Assembly (NCBI GenBank): GCA_030616025.1
Contig: JAUWYD010000009.1
Location: 1-12,554 of the forward strand
Source of the DNA: Chloroflexota bacterium
Lineage (GTDB): Bacteria; Chloroflexota; Anaerolineae; UBA7937; B3-Chlor
DNA length: 12,554 nucleotides
Direction: 5' to 3'
Part shown: piece by piece, positions 1 to 5,821 of the stretch
How positions within the stretch are numbered: position 1 is the first letter of the stretch
How the letters are laid out: each line of letters begins with the position of its first letter
The notes under the pieces: generated by a model
Databases searched by the model: none
Seen by the model: the letters and a program-made list of their open reading frames with translations, nothing else
What the model was told of the DNA's origin: nothing
Program-made: the position numbers and the translations under genes

Positions 1-734
1 GTGACTGCGTCCATGCGGTCTTCGGAAGTGACCTGAACGTAGGTGGTCGTGACCAGGAATTGACCGGCAAGGTTGCGTTGCTGGGGAAACACTCTTACCT
101 GTGCGGTACTGATAGGGACGAAGATGTAACCGTCTTCACTGCCCATGAAGCCGACTCCCTGTTCCTCCAACACACCTATCACGCGGAACGGGATGCGGTT
201 GATCTTGATCGTTTGTCCCACAGGATAGGCACTATTGTTGAAGAGCTCCTCAGTAGCCTCAGAACCTAGCACTGCCACCCGGGCCTTCCTGTCCATATCC
301 TGAGAACTAAGGAAGCGCCCGTAGGCCACCTCCATGTTCCGCACCATGCCATATTCCGGCGACACGCCCGCGATGGTGGTTCTCACTTCCTCACTACGAT
401 GGGTGACCCGTCCGCTGCCCTGCATCACGGGAGCCACGGCGCCTACATCGGGCACATTTCGCGAATCGCCGATAGCCTCCACATCATCGTATGTCAACGA
501 TCCAGTGAATCCACCACCGCCCCCTTCGTCCATCTGCACCGGCAGTACGAACAAGAGGTTGGAGCCTGCGCTTTGAATCTGTTCGGTCACCGTCTGTTGC
601 ACACCCTGGCCGATGGAGAGGAGGGCTATCACCGCCGCCACCCCGATTATGATCCCCAGCATGGTCAAGGACGAGCGCATCTTGTTAGCGTTCAAGGCTC
701 CGGTCGCTACCCGCACGCTGTCAATCAGATCCAC
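1..734 (-). CDS. MacB-type ABC transporter permease, partial (3' end outside window)
   Basis: Translating the minus strand from a GTG at 734 gives an open frame of 244 codons running off the left edge. The N-terminus is typical of the MacB/YknZ permease family: a short cytoplasmic helix, 'NKMRSSLTMLGIIIGVAAVI' as the first membrane segment (about residues 18-40), then 'SIGQGVQQTVTEQIQSAGSN' leading into the extracytoplasmic MacB_PCD domain. The later part, with 'LTYDDVEAI', 'VAVLGSEATEELF' and 'GQTIKINRIPFRVIGVLEEQ', also fits that domain. The remaining three membrane segments and the FtsX-like C-terminal part lie beyond the window. The GTG start overlaps the end of the ATPase gene by 14 bp and has GAGGAGG with a 6-nt spacer, which suggests translational coupling. 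It should form the membrane channel or mechanotransmission half of the exporter with the ATPase and the membrane fusion protein encoded upstream. The substrate is not visible from the sequence. Confidence 0.9.
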   Translation of the reverse strand, partial: MDLIDSVRVATGALNANKMRSSLTMLGIIIGVAAVIALLSIGQGVQQTVTEQIQSAGSNLLFVLPVQMDEGGGGGFTGSLTYDDVEAIGDSRNVPDVGAVAPVMQGSGRVTHRSEEVRTTIAGVSPEYGMVRNMEVAYGRFLSSQDMDRKARVAVLGSEATEELFNNSAYPVGQTIKINRIPFRVIGVLEEQGVGFMGSEDGYIFVPISTAQVRVFPQQRNLAGQFLVTTTYVQVTSEDRMDAV

Positions 735-1434
735 CTTGCGCCTCCTCAGAGAGCGGTGCCGACGAGACAGTTTCCTCTCGTACGATCTTCCCATCGTGCA
801 AGTGAAGGATCCTCTGCGTTTGTGACGCTACGCTAAGATCGTGAGTCACAAAAATCATCGTGATCCCCTGCTCCTCATTGAGACGCTTAAAGATGTCGAC
901 GATTTCAGCCCCTACCTTGGAATCAAGGTTGCCTGTGGGCTCGTCCGCTAGGATTATTGAGGGGTTGTTGACCAAGGCCCGCGCGATAGCCACGCGCTGC
1001 TGTTCCCCTCCGGAAAGCTCATTAGGGTTGTGACTCGCCCGATCCCCCAAGCCCACGGCCTCCAGCGCCGCCACGGCCTGCTCCCGACGGTTCCCATCCC
1101 CACCGTAGAGAAGGGGCAGCTCCACGTTGCGCAAGGCCGAGGTACGGGACAACAGATTGTACGTCTGGAAGACGAAACCCATCTTCTGGTTTCGGATCTC
1201 CGCCAGCTCGTCGTCGTCCAACTCCCCTACGTCTATGCCATCCAGGTAGTAGGCACCAGAAGTGGGCTGATCCAGACAGCCAATTACGTTCATCAAGGTC
1301 GACTTCCCTGATCCGGAGGGCCCCATGATGGAAACGCTTTCTCCCTCGCGGACCTGCAGCGAGACTCCGCGCAGCGCGTGCACTTCCACCTCTCCCATTT
1401 TGTACACCTTGGTGACGTTGTCAATCTTGATCAT
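721..1434 (-). CDS. MacB/YknY/LolD-type ABC transporter ATP-binding protein
   Basis: A complete 237-residue nucleotide-binding subunit of the MacB/LolD/FtsE group, which powers export or extraction by mechanotransmission. All motifs are present: Walker A GPSGSGKST (residues 38-46), Q-loop Q90 in 'GFVFQTYNLL', signature LSGGEQQRVAIARAL (140-154), Walker B IILADEPTGNLD (160-171) with catalytic E165, and the H-loop histidine H198 in 'TMIFVTHDL'. The 'IGCLDQPTSG' stretch after Walker A is characteristic of this subfamily. The last residues form a short hydrophilic tail. The ATG start lies 29 bp downstream of the membrane fusion protein stop, and the 3' end overlaps the permease start by 14 bp, so the three genes form one operon. 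The ATPase is a separate polypeptide from its permease, as in yknYZ and unlike E. coli MacB, where the two are fused. Family assignment is secure; the substrate is unknown. Confidence 0.96.
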   Translation of the reverse strand: MIKIDNVTKVYKMGEVEVHALRGVSLQVREGESVSIMGPSGSGKSTLMNVIGCLDQPTSGAYYLDGIDVGELDDDELAEIRNQKMGFVFQTYNLLSRTSALRNVELPLLYGGDGNRREQAVAALEAVGLGDRASHNPNELSGGEQQRVAIARALVNNPSIILADEPTGNLDSKVGAEIVDIFKRLNEEQGITMIFVTHDLSVASQTQRILHLHDGKIVREETVSSAPLSEEAQGGSD

Positions 1435-1463
1435 GGCTCACGCACCTCAGTATGTGTGGTCCG

Positions 1464-2852
1464 CTAGTGGGGTCCACCACCCATCATGCCCTGGCGCAGC
1501 CGGTCCACAGTGTCACTCTCGCCAATCACTACTTCATCCCCTTCTTGCAGACCGCTCAGCACCTCAGTGAAGGAGTCGTCCTGAAGACCGATTTCTACAT
1601 CTGCGCTTTCAATCTCCCCATTCACCAACTTCGCCACGAAGAGGAGCCCCTCCTCCCTGTCTATGGATATGGCCCTGTTAGGAACGAGGAGAACGTCCTC
1701 TTTGCGCTGCGTGACGATGGTGATATTGGCCGTCATGCCGGAACGCAACTCCACGACAGTCGAGTCGAAGGACACGGTGACCATGTAATTGACCGTTCCC
1801 AGTTCAACGGTGGCGACGGGAGCTATGAACTCTACGTGGCCCAAGAGTTCCTGCTCAGGGAAGGCATCCAGGGAAACCCACGCCTCCTGTCCAACCTCCA
1901 CCTGGCCGATGTCTATCTCGTCAATATGGACATCCACATGGAAAGCGGAAGAGTCAATCAAGGTGATCATTGGCGTTCCAAGCCCTACGTGCTCGCTGAC
2001 CTCGGCGCCGATGAAGGCCACCCTTCCAGCCAAGGAAGCCACAATGGTCGCCCTTTCCAACTGCAATTGAGCCAGTTCCAGTGAAGCCCGGGCCTGGTCC
2101 ACCGCCACCTGTGCGATGATCAGATCCTCCTCACCAGCGCCTTTCAACAAGTCATCCAATTGGCTTCGTGCCTGAGCCACCGCGGCCTCCGCAGCTCGGA
2201 GCTCGCTTTCGGTAGGGCCTGCCATCCTGATATTGTACGCTGCAAGGGCCTGTTCATAGTTGATGGTCGCCTGCTGCAAAGCCACCGAGTGGGGCAGTGC
2301 ACCAATCCCTCCTACCCAAGCCCACTGGTCATACAGCTCTTGAGCTTCCTGAAGAGCGATCTCGGCCCTTCTCAGATCCGCTCTCGCCACTGTGATCTCA
2401 TCCTGGGTGGACCCATTCCTTAGTCGATTCAGGGCGGCATCCGCGCTTGCCAGATTCGAACGAGCGGCCTGTATGTCTTGGGCATTGGCGCCACCCTGGA
2501 TTCGGGAAAGGTTGGCCTCTGCGTTGGACAGCCCCAACTCGGCCTGCGTCACCCCCAACCTCAACTCGGCTGTTTCGAGTTGGGCCAGGACGCCCCCTTC
2601 CGGCACCTCATCGCCCTCCTCGACCATCAGGGCTTCCAGTATGCCCCCGGTCCGGAAGGATAACGTGACCTGACCTGCCGGTTGGACCGTCCCTGTTGCG
2701 TCCACGGTGGCCTCAATATGGCCTATCTCGACCGTCACGGTCTCCAGATCTTCAGGCACGCCCCCTGGCTCCATGGAGCCTCGTTGAAAGGACAGATACC
2801 CAACCGCCCCTACCGCCACAAGGATTACCGTGATGATTATCGCTCTACGCAT
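1464..2852 (-). CDS. MacA/YknX-like periplasmic adaptor (membrane fusion protein, HlyD family)
   Basis: A 462-residue adaptor of the RND/MacA/HlyD type, anchored by an N-terminal membrane helix (residues 4-20, 'AIIITVILVAVGAVGYL') with the rest outside the membrane. The two halves of the lipoyl-like barrel-sandwich are at about 57-93 ('GTVQPAGQVTLSFRTGGIL') and 268-300 ('ATIVASLAGRVAFIGAEVSE'). Between them lies a long alpha-hairpin coiled coil (about 95-267) with repeated A-x6-A-x3-L patterns broken by Gly-rich turns near 119-122, 146-150, 211-214 and 238-241. A beta-barrel domain follows (about 303-380), then a membrane-proximal domain (about 385-448) containing 'VPNRAISIDREEGLLFVAK'. The Gly/Met-rich tail ends GGGPH. 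ATG is the only reasonable start because an in-frame TAG lies two codons upstream; GGAGG sits 14 nt away and weaker AGG elements lie closer. It lies 29 bp upstream of the ATPase gene and should couple ATPase/permease conformational change to substrate release. The hairpin appears long compared with short monoderm adaptors, but I did not measure this against an alignment. Confidence 0.93.
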   Translation of the reverse strand: MRRAIIITVILVAVGAVGYLSFQRGSMEPGGVPEDLETVTVEIGHIEATVDATGTVQPAGQVTLSFRTGGILEALMVEEGDEVPEGGVLAQLETAELRLGVTQAELGLSNAEANLSRIQGGANAQDIQAARSNLASADAALNRLRNGSTQDEITVARADLRRAEIALQEAQELYDQWAWVGGIGALPHSVALQQATINYEQALAAYNIRMAGPTESELRAAEAAVAQARSQLDDLLKGAGEEDLIIAQVAVDQARASLELAQLQLERATIVASLAGRVAFIGAEVSEHVGLGTPMITLIDSSAFHVDVHIDEIDIGQVEVGQEAWVSLDAFPEQELLGHVEFIAPVATVELGTVNYMVTVSFDSTVVELRSGMTANITIVTQRKEDVLLVPNRAISIDREEGLLFVAKLVNGEIESADVEIGLQDDSFTEVLSGLQEGDEVVIGESDTVDRLRQGMMGGGPH

Positions 2853-3028
2853 TTCCTACCTGTTTGCCTCCTGCGATGTCCTTCGCACCTCGTCATTCAC
2901 TGACTTCATCCACAGAAAGGGTCACTCTGACCCGTAAACCCGACGGTGATCTCAAGCCGACACCGAGATCCAGATCATCGAATCACCCGCCAGGCTCTGG
3001 ATCTCCCATGAGCGTGTGTGACCACATT
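2853..3028 (-). promoter_or_regulatory. abrB-MFP intercistronic region with nested inverted repeats
   Basis: This 176-bp spacer holds several perfect inverted repeats. GAGATCCAGA (2965-2974) and TCTGGATCTC (2996-3005) form a 10-bp stem with a 21-nt loop. GATCTC (2948-2953) can instead pair with GAGATC at 2965-2970, and CGGTG (2944-2948) with CACCG (2961-2965), so the middle arm has two exclusive partners. Downstream in the transcript, GGGTCA-GAG-TGACCC (2933-2919) is a perfect 6-bp hairpin followed by TTTCT, resembling a weak terminator. The layout (alternative stems, then a terminator-like hairpin, then the membrane fusion gene) is what an attenuator or a processing site could look like. It could equally be operator DNA for the AbrB-type protein. 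The repeats are directly seen; the function is inferred. Confidence 0.4.
2919..2933 (-). terminator. Weak terminator-like hairpin
   Basis: On the minus strand GGGTCA, loop GAG, TGACCC form a perfect 6-bp stem followed by TTTCTGTG. The stem is short and the T run is interrupted, so efficient intrinsic termination is doubtful. Partial termination or pausing between abrB and the exporter genes is possible. Confidence 0.25.
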
Positions 3029-3301
3029 CTATTCGATGTCACCTTGGCCTATGGGAGTTGCCTCGATCAGTCTTTCGAACTCCGCCAGCCGTTCCATCGC
3101 GTGGCGGACAAACCCCGAGACGGTCTCCGCTGTCATTAAGGTCAGGAACCTCCCCTTGGCAGGGCCAAAGATGAGAAGCTTGGTCCCCGGCTCCAATCCC
3201 ATCTCACGCCGAGCCTCGGCCGGGATGACTATCTGACCGCGCTCGCTGACGGTCGTAGCGCCATAGCACTTGCCGGGGAATCCTGATGCCTCGTGTTCCA
3301 T
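3029..3301 (-). CDS. AbrB/MazE/SpoVT-family transcriptional regulator
   Basis: A 90-residue protein with a swapped-hairpin AbrB DNA-binding domain at residues 13-46: 'YGATTVSERGQIVIPAEAR' followed by 'REMGLEPGTKLLIFG'. The conserved core G-Q-I-V-I-P-x-E-x-R and the later PG turn are diagnostic. The C-terminal half (about 57-82) is predicted helical, 'ETVSGFVRHAMERLAEFERL', and may mediate oligomerisation. It lacks a toxin partner gene next to it, which argues for a free-standing regulator rather than a MazE-type antitoxin. The ATG start has GAGGAG with a 6-nt spacer. The gene lies between the YIP1 gene and the exporter genes, with its own promoter upstream and an inverted-repeat-rich spacer downstream. 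The likely role, inferred from position, is autoregulation and control of the exporter. In Bacillus subtilis, AbrB is known as a repressor affecting the SigW regulon, to which yknWXYZ belongs. Confidence 0.9.
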   Translation of the reverse strand: MEHEASGFPGKCYGATTVSERGQIVIPAEARREMGLEPGTKLLIFGPAKGRFLTLMTAETVSGFVRHAMERLAEFERLIEATPIGQGDIE

Positions 3302-3382
3302 ACTCCACTCCTCAACAGACAGTTACGCAGCCAAGCACGACCCCAATTCATGCCGTATCTAGCGTCCCCACTCGTAAGAATA

Positions 3383-3412
3383 GTATGATATCTCAACCAA
3401 TTCATATGATAC
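3383..3412. promoter_or_regulatory. Operator-like dyad over the abrB -10 and start region
   Basis: GTATGATAT (3383-3391) and ATATGATAC (3404-3412) are inverted copies differing only at the central base, with centres 21 bp apart, about two helical turns. Because TATGATA is itself an odd palindrome, they also read as direct repeats. The dyad covers the -10 hexamer and the likely start site of abrB, a position suited to repression, and is AT-rich as AbrB-type proteins often prefer. The repeat is directly seen; binding is inferred. Confidence 0.4.
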
Positions 3413-3434
3413 GGTAGAGATGGCACTTTGTCAA
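3406..3434 (-). promoter_or_regulatory. Sigma-70-type promoter for abrB and the exporter genes
   Basis: The minus strand has a perfect -35 TTGACA (3434-3429), a 17-bp spacer and -10 TATCAT (3411-3406; five of six consensus bases). The predicted start is near 3399, giving a leader of about 98 nt before the abrB ATG. It lies downstream of the YIP1 stop, so abrB and the genes after it can be transcribed independently of the YIP1 gene. This is the best promoter I noticed in the window. Confidence 0.72.
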
Positions 3435-3445
3435 GCATGAGCACA

Positions 3446-3461
3446 GCGACATTGACGTCGC
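3446..3461. other. Small inverted repeat upstream of the abrB promoter
   Basis: GCGAC (3446-3450) and GTCGC (3457-3461) are separated by 6 nt, 11 bp upstream of the -35 box and 53 bp after the YIP1 stop. It could be a 3'-end stem for the YIP1 transcript or a regulatory site. No T tract follows on the minus strand, so I do not call it a terminator. Confidence 0.2.
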
Positions 3462-3514
3462 AGTGGGACCAAATAGCCGGTCAGCGGGGTATTCGAGTCC
3501 TGGCTGGCCACACC

Positions 3515-4270
3515 CTACCCCATGAACGAGGTTCCAACGAGCATCCCCAGCAAAGTAGGGGCGAGACCTACCAGGGCCGTCACCGCCCAGTAGCTGATAG
3601 CTCCAAGAGCGGTCTTCGTTGTCGTGGAACGGGTGCTCACCGCCAGGCCTATGGCCACCAGCACCAGGTGCCAGACGAGGAACACATCTATCTGACTCAG
3701 GATGCCGTAGAGCAGATTGCCCGCGCCATGCGCCTGGTCGCTGGTAGCTACCAGGAAGGAAAGCCCTCGGTGAACCGCCAGTTGTCCGTTCAAGGCAACG
3801 TAGATGGCCTGCACCAGATCCCGCAAGGCAAACGGCAACCAGGTCCAGAGGACCAAAGTGACCATCTGTATGTACCTGTTGTCCGTCCCGAGAAGGTAAC
3901 TGATAAAGAACAAGACCGCCCCTCGGAAAAGCCAAGTCAAGATCAGACCCAAGATGCCGAAGGTGATTGCCGTCGCCGCCAGGAACAGAGGCGACGTAAA
4001 GGTCTCCACGGTCCTCTGCACCTGCTCCCCCTGCTCCCCGGAAAGCGAACCCATCTGCGCCTCCATCTGTTGCGCAGCCTGTTCCTTGCTCAGTTCCGAC
4101 AACGCAGGCGCTGAGACCGCCGTGACGATGATCAACGAGACCACGATCACCAACGCTGGAGCTAGCCAGAGGGACCATCGTGGCTTCTCCATGACGTAGC
4201 GCAAGGTCTTCTTTGGCTGGTCTATGCAGCCGAACAGAGCGCGCCAGATTCCAATCTTGTTCTCATTCAT
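3515..4270 (-). CDS. YIP1-family integral membrane protein (YknW-like)
   Basis: A 251-residue polytopic membrane protein. A short cytoplasmic N-terminus with a 'WRALFGCIDQPKKTLRYVME' motif precedes the first helix (about 33-52), as in many YIP1/YknW proteins. A charged Gln/Glu/Met-rich loop follows (about 57-92, 'SKEQAAQQMEAQMGSLSGEQ'), then hydrophobic segments near 95-127, 134-160, 186-211 and 222-246. I chose the ATG at 4270 over an in-frame GTG at 4384 because GGGAGG lies 9 nt upstream of the ATG and the family motif begins just after it. YknW in Bacillus is a YIP1 protein needed for assembly of the YknXYZ exporter, and this gene sits upstream of genes matching X, Y and Z, so an accessory or assembly role is inferred. 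The abrB gene and a separate promoter intervene. Another frame over the same region is also open but looks non-coding. Confidence 0.8.
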   Translation of the reverse strand: MNENKIGIWRALFGCIDQPKKTLRYVMEKPRWSLWLAPALVIVVSLIIVTAVSAPALSELSKEQAAQQMEAQMGSLSGEQGEQVQRTVETFTSPLFLAATAITFGILGLILTWLFRGAVLFFISYLLGTDNRYIQMVTLVLWTWLPFALRDLVQAIYVALNGQLAVHRGLSFLVATSDQAHGAGNLLYGILSQIDVFLVWHLVLVAIGLAVSTRSTTTKTALGAISYWAVTALVGLAPTLLGMLVGTSFMG

Positions 4271-4500
4271 TGTGAGTGTCCTCCCATCGGTTGAAGGAGT
4301 TGCAGTACGAGCATTGGGCGGTTTGCGCCATCCACCATACCAGCCAGCAGCCAGTCGTCCCGCCTGCTGATAGCTTGCTCCCACATGTTTGGCCTATTCT
4401 GCCACTCCACTAACGAGTGCTCGATCTCGCACCACGACTCAGTATACAACAAGTATCCCCCCGTTGCATCGGCCATCTGGCGGATATCGCCATTGGCCAA
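4267..4500 (-). CDS. Doubtful small ORF, ATGA-coupled to the YIP1 gene
   Basis: An open frame of up to 77 codons from a TTG at 4500 ends with TGA overlapping the YIP1 start as ATGA (4270-4267), an arrangement typical of translational coupling. The product has no membrane segment and is not recognised; it contains 'GGYLLYTESWCEIEHSLVEW' and 'DDWLLAGMVDGANRPMLVLQ'. No Shine-Dalgarno site precedes the TTG or the internal ATG (residue 10). The reading frame stays open upstream for about 19 more codons, through further octapeptide repeats, to a TGA, without a standard start. It may be a decayed gene whose 5' part is lost, a short leader peptide, or chance. Its amino acid composition looks more protein-like than the shadow frames, which is a subjective judgement. 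Confidence 0.25.
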   Translation of the reverse strand: MANGDIRQMADATGGYLLYTESWCEIEHSLVEWQNRPNMWEQAISRRDDWLLAGMVDGANRPMLVLQLLQPMGGHSQ

Positions 4501-4536
4501 CTGGTCAATCTTGCCATCGGCCAGGTGGCCAATTTC
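4465..4536. repeat. Three imperfect 24-bp tandem repeats
   Basis: Units at 4465-4488, 4489-4512 and 4513-4536 share the pattern GCCATYGGCCA-N2-TGG-N5-T-N2. Pairwise identities by eye are 18 of 24 (units 2 and 3), 17 of 24 (1 and 3) and 15 of 24 (1 and 2). Neighbouring 24-bp blocks show no similarity. The period is a multiple of three: the minus frame reads as octapeptides IGHLADGK, IDQLANGD, IRQMADAT and a plus frame as IGHLADIA, IGQLVNLA, IGQVANFL. This suggests a remnant or fragment of a repeat protein. Confidence 0.65.
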
Positions 4537-4752
4537 CTGGGCGTCGGGACGCCCGTGACGTCACTTCTTGCGTCCTATGATCTCCTTCGCCCACTACTGT
4601 CAATTGACTTGGTCCAGGTAAGGTTCATGTCGTCTTGTGGGAGGGTGCTTTCGATGTGGTTCAGCCCAACCCCTGTGACATGGCAGCTTCAGCCTTCCAA
4701 ACAAGAAGCGCGTGACCCCACGCAGCAACACGCGCCTGCTCGCCATCAGTCT

Positions 4753-4767
4753 GTGCCATCTCGGCAC
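4753..4767 (-). other. Short hairpin right after the mreB stop
   Basis: GTGCC-GAGAT-GGCAC on the minus strand forms a 5-bp stem just two bases past the mreB stop codon. There is no following T run, so it may be a modest 3'-end structure rather than a terminator. Confidence 0.2.
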
Positions 4768-4768
4768 T

Positions 4769-5773
4769 CTACAGCTCAGGCAGAGTCCTTCTCAAGACTT
4801 CATACTCTTCAAAAGCCCTGCCACAACCCAACGCTACGCTGGAGATCGCTTCGTCCGCTACGTAACAAGGGACGCCGAGTTCCTGTGTCAGGAAACGGTC
4901 CATATTTCGCAGGAGTGATCCCCCGCCAGTCATGACCACTCCCCGGTCTATGATATCGGCAGCCAATTCAGGAGGGGTCTTCTCCAACACTCCCTTTATC
5001 GCCGAGACAATAGTGGCGAGTGGCTCAGCAATCGCCTCCACCACCTCCTCGGATGAAAAAGTCACGATTCTGGGCAAGCCGGCCACTATGTCCCGACCCC
5101 TGACCTCCATGGTCAGTTCCTCCTCCATGGGCATCGCGCTTCCGATCTGAAGTTTTATCTCCTCCGCCGTCTGTTCCCCGATCATCAAATTGTATTTTCG
5201 CCTCACGTAGGCAGCAATCGCCTCGCTGATCTTGATTCCCGCCACCCTGACGGCCCCGCTGACCACGATGTCATTCATGGCGATCACGGCGGCCTCGCTG
5301 GTTCCACCACCAATGTTAACAATGAAATTGCCTGAGGGGGTATCAATGGGCATACCGGCGCCGAGGGCTGCCGCCAAAGGTTCAGGGATAAGATGCGCCA
5401 CCTTGGCTCCCGCCTGAATCGCGGCGTCGTGAACGGCGCGCTTCTCCACTGTGGTCACACCAATAGGAACACTGATCATTGTTTCAGGCTTGAAGAGGCG
5501 TACGCGCCCAACTATGCCGGAGATGAAGTAGCGGAGCATCAGCTCCGTCACTACATAGTCGGCAATGACACCGTCACGGAGCGGAGACAGCACCTCTATG
5601 CTCTCAGGAGTCCGCCCCACCATCGCCTGAGCCTCGCGGCCCAAGGCCACAATCCTGTTGTCATGGGCGGACAGGGCTACGATGGAGGGCTCGAAGAGCA
5701 CAATCCCTTTGCCCTTGGTCCAAACTGTCACGTTAACCGTGCCCAGATCCACACCTATCTGTTTAGAGAACAT
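4769..5773 (-). CDS. mreB: MreB-like bacterial actin homologue
   Basis: A 334-residue actin-fold protein of normal MreB length. It would polymerise at the membrane and guide lateral cell-wall synthesis, which implies a rod-shaped cell. Visible motifs: phosphate-1 loop 'GVDLGTVNVTVW' (residues 7-18) followed by 'KGKGIVLFEPSIVAL', 'LRDGVIADY' (65-73), catalytic-site Glu E131 in 'LIPEPLAAALGAG', phosphate-2 loop 'VNIGGGTSEAAVI' (152-164) and the adenosine motif 'GVVMTGGGSLLRNMDRFL' (278-295). Two differences stand out: DLGTVN instead of the usual DLGTAN, and Asn153 (codon AAC) in place of the usual phosphate-2 Asp that coordinates the nucleotide metal. The ATG start has AAGGAG 11 nt upstream. 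It follows atpC by 48 bp with no terminator, so it is probably co-transcribed with the ATP synthase genes. No mreC, mreD or rodA is beside it, so it could be an MreB paralogue (Mbl-like) rather than the main copy. Confidence 0.9.
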   Translation of the reverse strand: MFSKQIGVDLGTVNVTVWTKGKGIVLFEPSIVALSAHDNRIVALGREAQAMVGRTPESIEVLSPLRDGVIADYVVTELMLRYFISGIVGRVRLFKPETMISVPIGVTTVEKRAVHDAAIQAGAKVAHLIPEPLAAALGAGMPIDTPSGNFIVNIGGGTSEAAVIAMNDIVVSGAVRVAGIKISEAIAAYVRRKYNLMIGEQTAEEIKLQIGSAMPMEEELTMEVRGRDIVAGLPRIVTFSSEEVVEAIAEPLATIVSAIKGVLEKTPPELAADIIDRGVVMTGGGSLLRNMDRFLTQELGVPCYVADEAISSVALGCGRAFEEYEVLRRTLPEL

Positions 5774-5821
5774 GTATACTTATACTCCTTACGGCAGGCG
5801 GCGGACATGAGGTCGTCCTCG

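Larger units (their letters stand above)
4271..4768. other. Intergenic stretch between mreB and the YIP1 gene
   Basis: Apart from the doubtful ORF and the tandem repeats listed separately, I see no convincing gene here. On the minus strand it contains TTGACA (4603-4598) with only a poor -10 match (GATCAT after 15 bp), and TATACT (4446-4441) without a good -35, so a promoter for the YIP1 gene is likely here but cannot be pinned down. No strong intrinsic terminator follows mreB. Confidence 0.5.

Noticed and set aside
3486..3513. A tRNA T-loop-like string (ATTCGAGTCC followed by TGGCTGGCCA)
   Set aside because: No matching acceptor strand or D and anticodon arms occur in the preceding 70 bases, and the T-stem does not pair well.
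3402..4178. A 258-codon minus-strand frame overlapping the YIP1 gene, and a 228-codon plus-strand frame at 3428-4114
   Set aside because: Both are low-complexity Gly/Arg/Ser- or Gln/Arg-rich translations. The YIP1 frame has clear membrane helices, a good Shine-Dalgarno site and family motifs, so the others are shadows.
4588..4603. TTGACA upstream of the YIP1 gene as a promoter
   Set aside because: The -35 is perfect, but the only -10 match (GATCAT) needs a 15-bp spacer, so I did not call it.
4417..4935. A plus-strand frame of 172 codons containing octapeptide repeats IGHLADIA, IGQLVNLA and IGQVANFL
   Set aside because: The repeats stay open in more than one frame because the unit is 24 bp. 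The rest of this frame runs antisense into mreB and has no recognisable content or ribosome binding site.
5774..5821. Terminator or promoter between atpC and mreB
   Set aside because: The 48 bp contain no stem with a T run and no -35/-10 pair at normal spacing; only a Shine-Dalgarno site is evident.
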